Notes under the pieces: generated by a model | Seen by the model: the letters and a program-made list of their open reading frames with translations, nothing else | The model's database searches: none | What the model was told of the DNA's origin: nothing | Translations under genes and position numbers: made by a program | Origin: Accumulibacter sp. | GTDB taxonomy: Bacteria; Pseudomonadota; Gammaproteobacteria; Burkholderiales; Rhodocyclaceae | Assembly: GCA_031264825.1 (NCBI GenBank) | Contig: JAISDL010000143.1 | Location: 1-25,031, forward strand | Length of the DNA stretch: 25,031 bases | Reading direction: 5' to 3' | Part shown: positions 5,648 through 12,531 of the stretch, piece after piece | Numbering within the stretch: the first letter of the stretch is position 1 | Layout of the letters: each line of letters begins with the position of its first letter

Positions 5648-6856
5648 GTGCGCCGCCCACTGTACCCGGCTCAAATCGACGCCCTCCTGAACCATTTCCC
5701 AGAGCGGCGACATGTCGCGCAGCTTGCCGATTTTTTCGTGCAATTCCTTGACGGCGTAGTCGATCTCTTCTTCGGTATTGAAGCGGCCGATCGTGATCCG
5801 CACCGAGCTGTGCGCGAGTTCGTCGTCGCGTCCAAGCGCGCGCAGCACGTAGGAAGGTTCGAGCGAGGCGGACGTGCAGGCCGACCCCGAAGAGACCGCG
5901 AGGTCCTTGATCGACATCAGCATCGACTCGCCTTCGACGTAGGCGAAACTGACGTTCAGATTGTGCGGGACGCGATGTTCGAGGTCGCCGTTCACATAGA
6001 CGTGCGGAATATCGGAAATCCCCTTGAGCAACTTGTCGCGCAGGGCGCGGATCCGCAGGTTTTCGGCGTCCATTTCGAGACGCGCGAGCCGGAAGGCTTC
6101 GCCCATCCCGACGATCTGGTGCGTCGGTAGCGTCCCCGAACGGAGACCGCGTTCGTGCCCGCCTCCGTGCATCTGCGCCTCGATGCGGACGCGCGGTTTG
6201 CGTCGGACGAAAAGCGCGCCGATGCCTTTCGGCCCGTAGATCTTGTGCGCCGACAGACTCATGAGGTCGGCTTTGAGCGTCGTTAAGTCGATCTTCATCT
6301 TCCCCGCCGCCTGCGCGGCGTCGACGTGGAATACGATGCCCCTCTCGCGACAGATTTCGCCGATCTCCTCGACCGGCTGCACGACGCCGATCTCGTTATT
6401 GACGAACATCACCGAGACCAGGATCGTATCGGGGCGAAGCGCACTTTTGAAGTCTTCGAGGCAGACGAGACCGTTTTCGCGCACGTCGAGGTAAGTCACG
6501 TCGAAGCCCCGGCGCTCGAGTTCGCGGCAGGGGTCGAGGACGGCCTTGTGCTCGGTCTTCACGGTGATGACGTGTTTGCCCCGGCCCGAGTGGAACGCCG
6601 CCGCGCCCTTGAGCGCCAGATTGTCCGATTCGGTCGCGCCGGAGGTCCAGACGATCTCCCTCGGGTCGGCACCCACGAGCCGCGCGACTTCTTCACGCGC
6701 CTCCTCGACGGCCGCCTCGGCCTCCCAGCCGAAGGAATGCGAATTCGAAGCCGGATTGCCGAACTTCTCGACGAGGTAGGGAATCATTTTTTCAGCGACG
6801 CGCGGGTCGACCTGCGTCGTCGCCGACGAATCCAGGTAAATCGGAAGTTTCAGCAT
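5645..6856 (-). CDS. iscS: Cysteine desulfurase IscS
   Basis: The 403-residue PLP enzyme converts cysteine to alanine and an enzyme-bound persulfide. Visible residues are PLP lysine K205 in SAHKIYGPKG, H104 and the HVDAAQ segment (D179, Q182), and catalytic C327 in the SSGSACTSASLEPSYVL loop. The C-terminal tail SPLWEMVQEGVDLSRVQW closely matches E. coli IscS, including the region that binds IscU. Length is 403 versus 404. It lies 16 nt downstream of a second desulfurase gene, and its TGA stop is the first codon of a repeat element. Confidence 0.97.
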   Translation of the reverse strand: MLKLPIYLDSSATTQVDPRVAEKMIPYLVEKFGNPASNSHSFGWEAEAAVEEAREEVARLVGADPREIVWTSGATESDNLALKGAAAFHSGRGKHVITVKTEHKAVLDPCRELERRGFDVTYLDVRENGLVCLEDFKSALRPDTILVSVMFVNNEIGVVQPVEEIGEICRERGIVFHVDAAQAAGKMKIDLTTLKADLMSLSAHKIYGPKGIGALFVRRKPRVRIEAQMHGGGHERGLRSGTLPTHQIVGMGEAFRLARLEMDAENLRIRALRDKLLKGISDIPHVYVNGDLEHRVPHNLNVSFAYVEGESMLMSIKDLAVSSGSACTSASLEPSYVLRALGRDDELAHSSVRITIGRFNTEEEIDYAVKELHEKIGKLRDMSPLWEMVQEGVDLSRVQWAAH

Positions 6857-6872
6857 CTCCTTCGCTCCATTT

Positions 6873-8030
6873 CTATCGTGAGGCCGCGACAGCGGTCAAT
6901 TTCATCAAATCCGACAAAGCCTCGCGCAATGCGTTCAAAAAACCCTGAACTTCCGCGAAGGTATTCGACGCGCCGAAGCTCACGCGCACCGCGCCGCGCG
7001 CTTCTATGGGCGCAACGCCCATCGCAAGGAGCACGTGCGACGGCTCCGGGTTTTCGCCGGAGCACGCGGAACCGCTCGAAACGGCGTATCCGGCGCGGTC
7101 GAGCTTCGAGACCAGCGTTTCACCCTCGACGTTCGGGACGGCGAAACTGACGGTATTCGGCAAGCGTTCCGCGTCCAATCCGAAGATGCGCGCGCCGAGT
7201 TCGATCAGGCCGCGTTCGAGCGCGCACCGTAATTCAAGCATTTTCTCGGCGTTTTCGGCGCGCGCGCACACGGCGAGTTCGCAGCAGGCGCCGAAACCGA
7301 CGATCGCCGCGACATTCTCGGTTCCCGCGCGCAGACCCTTTTCGTGCCCGCCGCCCGCGATGAGCGGTTCGAGCCAGACGCGCTTGTCGACGACGAGCGC
7401 CGCGGCGCCTTTCGGCCCGCCGAGCTTGTGCGCGGAGAGCGTCATTGCATTGACGCCCACCGCGTTCAGCGCCCGAAAGTCGATCGGGAGTTTGCCGAGT
7501 ATCTGTACCGCGTCGGTGTGAAAAAGCGCGCCGCGCGCCCGCGCCGCCAACGCGGGAATGTCCTGCAAAACGCCGGTTTCGTTATTCGCCGCCATGACCG
7601 AAACGATCGCAGGCTTCTTCTCGGCGACCTCGAAATACGCGTCGTAATCGATGCAACCGTCCGCGTCGACGGCGAGTTTCTCCAGCGCCCACCCACGCCG
7701 CGCGAGTTGCTCGGCGGGACGGAGTACGCAGGGATGCTCGACCGCGCTGACCGCGATGAGGCCGGGTTTCATGCGCTCCGCCGCGCCCTTTATGAAAAGG
7801 TTGTTGGCCTCCGAACCGCCGCTCGTGAAAATGATTTCCGAGGGCTGCGCGCCGACGGCGGCGGCGACGATCCCGCGCGCGTCGTCGACCGCGCGACGCG
7901 CCGCGCGTCCGTATTCGTGCCGGCTCGAAGGGTTGCCGAAACGCGCCGACAGCCAGGGCGCCATCGCTTCCAGCACCGAGGGGTCGATCGGCGTCGTCGC
8001 GTTGTGGTCGAAATATACGGGTGCAAACAT
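6873..8030 (-). CDS. Second cysteine desulfurase (IscS/NifS-like)
   Basis: The 385-residue class V aminotransferase-fold desulfurase is clearly related to, but distinct from, the adjacent IscS. PLP lysine K202 (SAHKLGGPKG), H99, D173/Q176 and active cysteine C323 in SSGSACSGENPEPSHVL are all present, so it should be active. It lacks the IscS-type C-terminal tail that contacts IscU and ends MKLTAVAASR. It starts 4 nt after the iscR stop, so it is the first enzyme of the isc transcript. Similar iscR-linked extra desulfurases occur in some betaproteobacteria, from memory. It may serve another sulfur acceptor (for example tRNA thiolation); this is inference. Confidence 0.9.
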   Translation of the reverse strand: MFAPVYFDHNATTPIDPSVLEAMAPWLSARFGNPSSRHEYGRAARRAVDDARGIVAAAVGAQPSEIIFTSGGSEANNLFIKGAAERMKPGLIAVSAVEHPCVLRPAEQLARRGWALEKLAVDADGCIDYDAYFEVAEKKPAIVSVMAANNETGVLQDIPALAARARGALFHTDAVQILGKLPIDFRALNAVGVNAMTLSAHKLGGPKGAAALVVDKRVWLEPLIAGGGHEKGLRAGTENVAAIVGFGACCELAVCARAENAEKMLELRCALERGLIELGARIFGLDAERLPNTVSFAVPNVEGETLVSKLDRAGYAVSSGSACSGENPEPSHVLLAMGVAPIEARGAVRVSFGASNTFAEVQGFLNALREALSDLMKLTAVAASR

Positions 8031-8034
8031 GGCT

Positions 8035-8517
8035 CTACGCGTGCGCCGCCCGGGCGCCGCGCCTTTCCTTGTTGAAAACGGCGAATGCGTGGTCGACGCC
8101 CTTGCCCGCCTTGCGCAACTGCTTTTCGACGAGTTCGCCGAGCGTGACCGAGTTCAGGAATTCATAGACTTTCGCGTTCAGCGTCGCCCACAGTTCGTGC
8201 GTCATGCAAAGTTTCGTATTCTTGCAGTTTTCCTTGCCGCCGCAGCGCGTCGCGTCGATCGCCTCGTCGACGGCGCAAACGATGTCGGCGACGGAAATCT
8301 GCCGCGCGGGACGCGCCAGCCGGTAGCCGCCGCCCGGGCCGCGCACACTCTCGACAAGGCGGTAACGGCGCAATTTGCCAAAAAGCTGTTCGAGGTAGGA
8401 AAGCGAGATCGTCTGACGCGCGCTGATATCCGCGAGCGTCACCGGACCGTCGGCGCCCGACAGCGCCAGGTCGATCATCGCCGTCACCGCGAAACGTCCC
8501 TTCGTCGTCAAACGCAT
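8035..8517 (-). CDS. iscR: Rrf2-family Fe-S sensing regulator IscR
   Basis: The 160-residue protein starts MRLTTKGRFAVTAMIDLAL with a winged-helix DNA-binding domain and carries the [2Fe-2S] ligands C92, C98, C104 and H107, spaced as in E. coli IscR. With its cluster bound it represses the isc operon; the apo form regulates other sites. It is the first gene of the isc transcript, behind a promoter that carries a near-perfect half of a type 1 IscR site. The start is preceded by GGGAGG. Confidence 0.96.
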   Translation of the reverse strand: MRLTTKGRFAVTAMIDLALSGADGPVTLADISARQTISLSYLEQLFGKLRRYRLVESVRGPGGGYRLARPARQISVADIVCAVDEAIDATRCGGKENCKNTKLCMTHELWATLNAKVYEFLNSVTLGELVEKQLRKAGKGVDHAFAVFNKERRGARAAHA

Positions 8518-8554
8518 GCAAACCTCCCGAACAAATACCTGATCGTTTTACTCA

Positions 8555-8583
8555 ACTATAGAACAAACGACGAAATCAGTCAA
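8555..8583 (-). promoter_or_regulatory. isc operon promoter (sigma-70)
   Basis: On the minus strand TTGACT (8578-8583) and TATAGT (8555-8560) are separated by exactly 17 nt, close to consensus. The -35 overlaps the stop codon of cysE. Transcription would start near 8548, about 30 nt before iscR. Confidence 0.85.
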
Positions 8584-8587
8584 CTAT
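8563..8587 (-). promoter_or_regulatory. Predicted type 1 IscR binding site
   Basis: The first 15 nt, ATAGTTGACTGATTT, match the known 25-nt type 1 IscR consensus at every position; the second half (CGTC...) is weaker. It covers the -35 box, as expected for autorepression by [2Fe-2S]-IscR. Confidence 0.7.
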
Positions 8588-9328
8588 TTTGCTCAGATAA
8601 TTCGCGTCGAAGCGGTCGGCCGTCGCCAACTCGTCCTTCACGGCCGCCTCGCCGAGTTCGAGCCGCTTGAGCAGAAGGTCGATCCGCCGGTCGGTCTCGA
8701 CCGCGTGGTCGAGCAGGCCGTGAATCGCCTTGGCCAGCGGGTCGTCGGGTTTGCCTTCGAGCGCGTACGCCGAAAAACCCATCTGGCCGGCCTTGTCCTC
8801 GCGCTTTTGCGCCTGTTCGGAATCGATGATCCGCGCCGGATTGCCGACCGCCGTCGTTTCGGGCGGGACATCGCGGACGACGACGGCGTTCGAGCCGACC
8901 TTCGCGCGCGCGCCGACGGTCACCGGGCCGAGAATCTGCGCGCCCGCGCCGACGACGACGCCGTCGCCGATCGTCGGGTGGCGCCTCCCCTTGGTCCAGG
9001 AAGTCCCGCCGAGCGTAACGCCGTGGTACAGCGTCACGTCGTCGCCGACGACCGCCGTCTCGCCGATCACGACGCCCATCCCGTGGTCGATGAAAAAACG
9101 GCGTCCGATCACCGCGCCGGGGTGGATTTCGATCCCCGTGAAAAAGCGCCCCAGGTGCGAAACCATGCGTCCCAACCAGAACATGCGGCGGCACCACAGC
9201 CAGTGCGACGCGCGATGGAACAGAATCGCGTGGATTCCGGGGTAACAGGTCAGGACCTCCCACGACGTGCGAGCTGCGGGGTCCCGGTCGAAAACCGAGC
9301 GTATATCTTCGCGCAGACGGGCAAACAT
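8576..9328 (-). CDS. cysE: Serine O-acetyltransferase
   Basis: The 250-residue enzyme transfers acetyl from acetyl-CoA to serine, giving O-acetylserine for cysteine synthesis. It has a short N-terminal helical part and a left-handed beta-helix of hexapeptide repeats (from about residue 65) containing the catalytic segments HPGA, DHGMGVVIGE and LYHGVTLGG. The C-terminal tail extends about 60 residues beyond the usual short-form (EpsC-like) end. GGAGGC precedes the ATG. Its location just upstream of iscR links cysteine supply to sulfur use by the desulfurases; its stop overlaps the isc promoter, yet it has its own promoter. Confidence 0.95.
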   Translation of the reverse strand: MFARLREDIRSVFDRDPAARTSWEVLTCYPGIHAILFHRASHWLWCRRMFWLGRMVSHLGRFFTGIEIHPGAVIGRRFFIDHGMGVVIGETAVVGDDVTLYHGVTLGGTSWTKGRRHPTIGDGVVVGAGAQILGPVTVGARAKVGSNAVVVRDVPPETTAVGNPARIIDSEQAQKREDKAGQMGFSAYALEGKPDDPLAKAIHGLLDHAVETDRRIDLLLKRLELGEAAVKDELATADRFDANYLSKIVD

Positions 9329-9358
9329 GAAAAGCCTCCAGAAGTCTCAAGGGTCGCC

Positions 9359-9387
9359 ATTGTAAAAAACCCGAGCGTTTTTATCAA
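9359..9387 (-). promoter_or_regulatory. cysE promoter (sigma-70)
   Basis: On the minus strand TTGATA (9382-9387) and TACAAT (9359-9364) are separated by 17 nt. The predicted leader to the cysE ATG is about 25 nt and contains GGAGGC. Confidence 0.8.
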
Positions 9388-9425
9388 GAATTTTATCGCG
9401 GGGTGGATTGCAAAGCTGCCGATAC

Positions 9426-9454
9426 TTGATGGGAAAAAATTATTGTGGTATAGA
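9426..9454 (+). promoter_or_regulatory. Sigma-70-like promoter, divergent from cysE
   Basis: TTGATG (9426-9431) and TATAGA (9449-9454) are separated by 17 nt on the plus strand. It would start transcription near 9461, into a unit that ends at the terminator at 9604-9629. Confidence 0.65.
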
Positions 9455-9460
9455 AGGAAG

Positions 9461-9629
9461 ATTGAAGTGATCGACGAAACCCGAAGAAACTTCGCCGGAT
9501 CGATGAAAACCCAAACTGAACCGAAACGGAATCCCTTCGTGATCGGCCCCGCCGGAGGCGTCCTCGTGAAAGTTTTTGTCTGACGCCCTCCCTGTCAGAC
9601 TACAAAGAGGCTTTCGGCCCTCTTTTTTT
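9461..9629 (+). ncRNA. Candidate small RNA or attenuated leader (about 170 nt)
   Basis: The unit is bounded by a promoter upstream and a T-tailed terminator downstream. It contains a 5 bp hairpin (9482-9494) and a 7 bp hairpin (9578-9600, GTCTGAC/GTCAGAC) whose loop GCCCTCCCT is C-rich and could pair with Shine-Dalgarno sequences. A short frame runs from GTG 9467 or ATG 9503 to TGA at 9581-9583, inside that hairpin, encoding 38 or 25 residues. It may therefore be a small RNA, a small-protein mRNA, or a leader of the downstream gene. I recognise no known family. Confidence 0.45.
9604..9629 (+). terminator. Intrinsic terminator
   Basis: AAAGAGG (9604-9610) pairs with CCTCTTT (9619-9625), followed by a continuous T run. 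The T-tract is on the plus-strand side, so it ends transcription from the promoter at 9426-9454. Confidence 0.8.
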
Positions 9630-9696
9630 CGATCGAAGCCCTGAAAAAATACTGAGTGGGCTGAAAAGTCTCGACACAAATCTCGGCGGATAGGGT

Positions 9697-9718
9697 TTGC
9701 GGACTGTGGATTCCGCAA
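9697..9718. promoter_or_regulatory. 7-bp inverted repeat before the DUF4124-like gene
   Basis: TTGCGGA and TCCGCAA are separated by 8 nt, about 35 nt before the start codon. It could be an operator or an RNA hairpin; no clear promoter can be assigned around it. Confidence 0.3.
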
Positions 9719-9753
9719 TATCGGAAAAAGTAAAATGGACAAGTGGAGGGGGT

Positions 9754-10221
9754 ATGAAAAAATTCAGTCGGTTTTCTCTCGGACCTGTCGTACTTTTCGC
9801 ATTTTTCCCGCTTTGCGCCCTCGCGCAGCCCCTGACGTTTTATTGCATGAAGGACGGCCACAAAATCATCACGGACCAACCCTGCGCCAGCCTGTCCGCG
9901 TCTCAGGAAGAAGTCAAACGCGGCGCCGATTATCCTCCGCTGAGCACAATCGAAGGTGGCCTCACGGACTACGAAAAGCAGTTGTTGAGGCAACACGATT
10001 CGCGCGTCGCCGCCCAAAATCAGGTTTGGGAAAATCAGCGCGAGGAAGAAAACAGCATCGAGGAACACGCGGCAAAGACCAAGGAATCGCAATGCAATGC
10101 GCTCGTCGCCGAAAAGAAATTTCTCCAGCAACGCCAACGCTACCTGAGCGACGCGTACGACGCCGAAAGGTTTCAGATCATCAATAAAAAGTATTGGGAT
10201 TTGAAATGCGCGTTCAGGTGA
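9754..10221 (+). CDS. Exported DUF4124-like protein
   Basis: The 155-residue protein has a Sec signal peptide (about residues 1-24, ending LCALA-Q), so the mature protein is probably periplasmic. The mature N-terminus YCMKDGHKIITDQPC resembles the DUF4124 motif of betaproteobacterial secreted proteins, with C31 and C44. A charged, coiled-coil-prone middle (about 70-145) and further cysteines C114 and C152 follow. Function is unknown. GGAGGGGGT precedes the ATG at 9754; an earlier in-frame start at 9697 would bury the signal peptide. The TGA stop coincides with the first base of the palindromic repeat at 10220. Confidence 0.8.
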   Translation: MKKFSRFSLGPVVLFAFFPLCALAQPLTFYCMKDGHKIITDQPCASLSASQEEVKRGADYPPLSTIEGGLTDYEKQLLRQHDSRVAAQNQVWENQREEENSIEEHAAKTKESQCNALVAEKKFLQQRQRYLSDAYDAERFQIINKKYWDLKCAFR

Positions 10222-10409
10222 CAGAGGACAGAGGACTGAAGACAGAGTACAGAACGGCCTTCGGCCTTTGTAATCAGTGTTCAGTAATCAGAGGGAGGAT
10301 GTCCTGCGACATCTGACGACTGAACACAGATCACGAAGCGAGCGCCAGCGAGCGCTCAGTCTTCTGTCCTCTGTCCTCTGTCCTCTGTCTTCTGTCTCCT
10401 GTCCTCTGT
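10220..10409. repeat. Palindromic element with short-period arms, copy 2
   Basis: The left arm (10220-10250) reads GACAGAGGACAGAGGACTGA and similar; the right arm (10353-10409) is a longer array of CTGTCCT and CTGTCTT units in inverse orientation. The core starts CGGCCTTCGG and ends in AGCGAGCGCCAGCGAGCGCTC, like copy 1 at 967-1124. It fills the space between the DUF4124-like gene and the rimP promoter and begins within that gene's stop codon. Confidence 0.7.
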
Positions 10410-10460
10410 TCCGAATGACGGCAGGATTCATTTTCGCTTTATTTTTTGTTTATTCTGCTT

Positions 10461-10466
10461 TATAAT
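10461..10466 (+). promoter_or_regulatory. -10 box of the rimP operon promoter
   Basis: A perfect TATAAT lies in a T-rich stretch; the best -35 at 17 nt spacing is the weak TTTATT. Transcription would start near 10473 and give a leader of about 75 nt. Confidence 0.55.
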
Positions 10467-10486
10467 CCGATGCTTGTTTCCGTTCG

Positions 10487-10537
10487 CTTCCCGTTGGGGG
10501 AGGTTTTTTTGGAGATGGGCGTTTTGCCCATTTTTTA
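10487..10537 (+). promoter_or_regulatory. Tandem terminator-like hairpins in the rimP leader
   Basis: Hairpin 1 is CTTCCC (10487-10492) with GGGGAG (10497-10502), followed by seven T at 10504-10510. Hairpin 2 is ATGGGC (10515-10520) with GCCCAT (10526-10531), followed by six T. Both have the form of Rho-independent terminators yet lie between the promoter and the rimP start, so they probably act as attenuators. A rimP-leader attenuator is known in gammaproteobacteria. Confidence 0.6.
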
Positions 10538-10546
10538 TTTGCGGCC

Positions 10547-11041
10547 ATGAATTTGAACGAACTTCTCGATAAAACGCTCGCGGGCCTCGGCTTCGACTTG
10601 GTCGACGTCGAGCAAAGCCCGCGTGGGCGCGTCCTTCGGGTGTTCATCGACAAACCGGAAAAGTCGGGCGGCGTCGATGTCGAGGATTGCGCCCTCGTCA
10701 GCGACCACTTGTCGCGCGTCCTCACCGTCGAGAACGTCGATTACGAGAGACTGGAGATTTCTTCGCCCGGACTCGACCGCGTGCTCAAGAAGGCGTCGGA
10801 TTTCGAGCGTTTTTCCGGAGCGGAGATTGCCTTGCGTCTGCGTTTGCCGCTCCACGGTCGCCGCAAATTCACCGGCGTCCTCTTGGGTTTGAGTGACGGA
10901 AAAATTCGCTTGCGCGTTGGCGCGGACGAGACGGAGCAAAAAACGGAATCCGAAATGGAGTTCGATCTGGACAACGTCGATAAGGCGCGGCTGGTCCCGA
11001 CGTTCGGAAACTCAGGAGATAAGAGAGGATTGAAACGATGA
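10547..11041 (+). CDS. rimP: Ribosome maturation factor RimP
   Basis: The 164-residue RimP starts MNLNELLDKTLAGLGFDLVDVE and contains the SPGLDRVL signature (about residues 73-80), followed by the C-terminal Sm-like domain. It assists late 30S subunit maturation. The start has no evident Shine-Dalgarno sequence, as the leader is occupied by two hairpins; the N-terminus matches the family, so the start is kept. Its stop overlaps the nusA start (ATGA). A tail of about ten basic residues (GDKRGLKR) ends the protein. Confidence 0.94.
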   Translation: MNLNELLDKTLAGLGFDLVDVEQSPRGRVLRVFIDKPEKSGGVDVEDCALVSDHLSRVLTVENVDYERLEISSPGLDRVLKKASDFERFSGAEIALRLRLPLHGRRKFTGVLLGLSDGKIRLRVGADETEQKTESEMEFDLDNVDKARLVPTFGNSGDKRGLKR

Positions 11042-12510
11042 GCCGTGATATTTTGCTGCTGGTGGACGTGCTGGCGCGCGAGAAAAACGTGGCGAAGGAA
11101 ACCGTTTTCGGCGCGCTCGAACAGGCTTTGGCGTCGGCGTCCAAGAAACAGATCCACGACGACGCCGACGTGCGCGTTTCCGTCGACCGCGAGACGGGGG
11201 ACTTCGACGCTTTCCGGTGTTGGGAGGTCGTCGACGACGAGGAATTCGTCAGCGAGGCGCACCAGATTCCCCTTTCCGAAGCGCACAAGCAGGACGCCGA
11301 GATCGAAGTCGGGGAAATCCTCGAAGAGGCGCTTCCTCCGATCGACTTCGGTCGGATCGGCGCGCAGGCGGCCAAACAGGTCATCCTCCAGAAAATCCGC
11401 GATGCCGAGCGCGACCAGATTCTGAACGATTTCCTCGACCGCAAGGAAAGCCTGCTGACCGGAGCGATCAAGCGGATGGAGCGTGGAAACGCGATCATCG
11501 AGACGGGCCGGATCGAGGCCTTGTTGCCGCGCGACCAGATGATTCCGCGCGAAAACCTGCGCGTCGGCGATCGCATCAAGGCGTATCTGCTCCGCGTCGA
11601 CCGCGCCGCGCGCGGACCGCAGTTGATCCTTTCGCGCACGGCGCCCGAATTCATCATCAAACTTTTCGAGATGGAAGTCCCCGAAGTCGAGGACGGCCTG
11701 CTCGAAATCAAGGCCGCGGCCCGCGACCCCGGAATACGCGCGAAGATCGCCGTGAAGTCGAACGACCAGCGCATCGACCCGATCGGTACCTGCGTCGGGA
11801 TGCGCGGGATGCGCGTCACGGCCGTCACGAACGAACTCGCCGGCGAGCGCGTCGACATCGTGCTCTGGTCGTCCGACCCGGCGCAATTCGTCGTCGGAGC
11901 GCTCGCGCCCGCCGAGGTGCTCTCGGTCGTCGTCGACGAGGACCGCCACAGCATGGATGTCGTCGTCAATGAAGAAAATCTGGCGATCGCGATCGGTCGC
12001 GGCGGGCAGAATGTCCGGCTGGCGTCGGAGATGACGGGCTGGACGATCAACCTGATGACCGAGGAAGAATCGCAGACGCGCGCCGAGGCGGAAATCGCGG
12101 CGATTCGCGTCCAGTTCATGGAAAAACTCGACGTCGACGAAGACATGGCCAACCTCCTGATCAGCGAAGGCTTTTCGACGCTGGAAGAAATCGCCTACGT
12201 GCCCTTCCACGAAATGCTGGAAATCGAGGCGCTCGACGAGGCGACGGCGCAGGAATTGCGCGACCACGCGAGGAATATCCTCCTGACGGAAGCCATTCTG
12301 ACCGAGGAGCGGATCGGTGAGGTCGCCGAAGACCTGCTCAACCTCGACGGAATGGACAAGGCGCTTGCCGAAAAGCTCGCGCTGAACAGCGTGAAGACGC
12401 GCGACGATTTGGCGGATCTGGCGGTGGACGAATTGACCGAAATGACCGGAATCGACGACGAGCGGGCGCGGCAGTTGATTACGACGGCCCGCGCGCATTG
12501 GTTCGAATAA
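11038..12510 (+). CDS. nusA: Transcription termination/antitermination protein NusA
   Basis: The 490-residue protein has the N-terminal RNA-polymerase-binding domain (about 1-130), the S1 domain (about 135-205), two KH domains with IGRGGQN at 319-325, and two C-terminal acidic repeats typical of proteobacterial NusA. It modulates pausing, termination and antitermination. It overlaps rimP by 4 nt; GAGG lies 9 nt before ATG. It directly precedes infB, the conserved order in bacteria. Confidence 0.97.
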   Translation: MSRDILLLVDVLAREKNVAKETVFGALEQALASASKKQIHDDADVRVSVDRETGDFDAFRCWEVVDDEEFVSEAHQIPLSEAHKQDAEIEVGEILEEALPPIDFGRIGAQAAKQVILQKIRDAERDQILNDFLDRKESLLTGAIKRMERGNAIIETGRIEALLPRDQMIPRENLRVGDRIKAYLLRVDRAARGPQLILSRTAPEFIIKLFEMEVPEVEDGLLEIKAAARDPGIRAKIAVKSNDQRIDPIGTCVGMRGMRVTAVTNELAGERVDIVLWSSDPAQFVVGALAPAEVLSVVVDEDRHSMDVVVNEENLAIAIGRGGQNVRLASEMTGWTINLMTEEESQTRAEAEIAAIRVQFMEKLDVDEDMANLLISEGFSTLEEIAYVPFHEMLEIEALDEATAQELRDHARNILLTEAILTEERIGEVAEDLLNLDGMDKALAEKLALNSVKTRDDLADLAVDELTEMTGIDDERARQLITTARAHWFE

Positions 12511-12531
12511 GTGGAGATAGAGGGATTTCCT

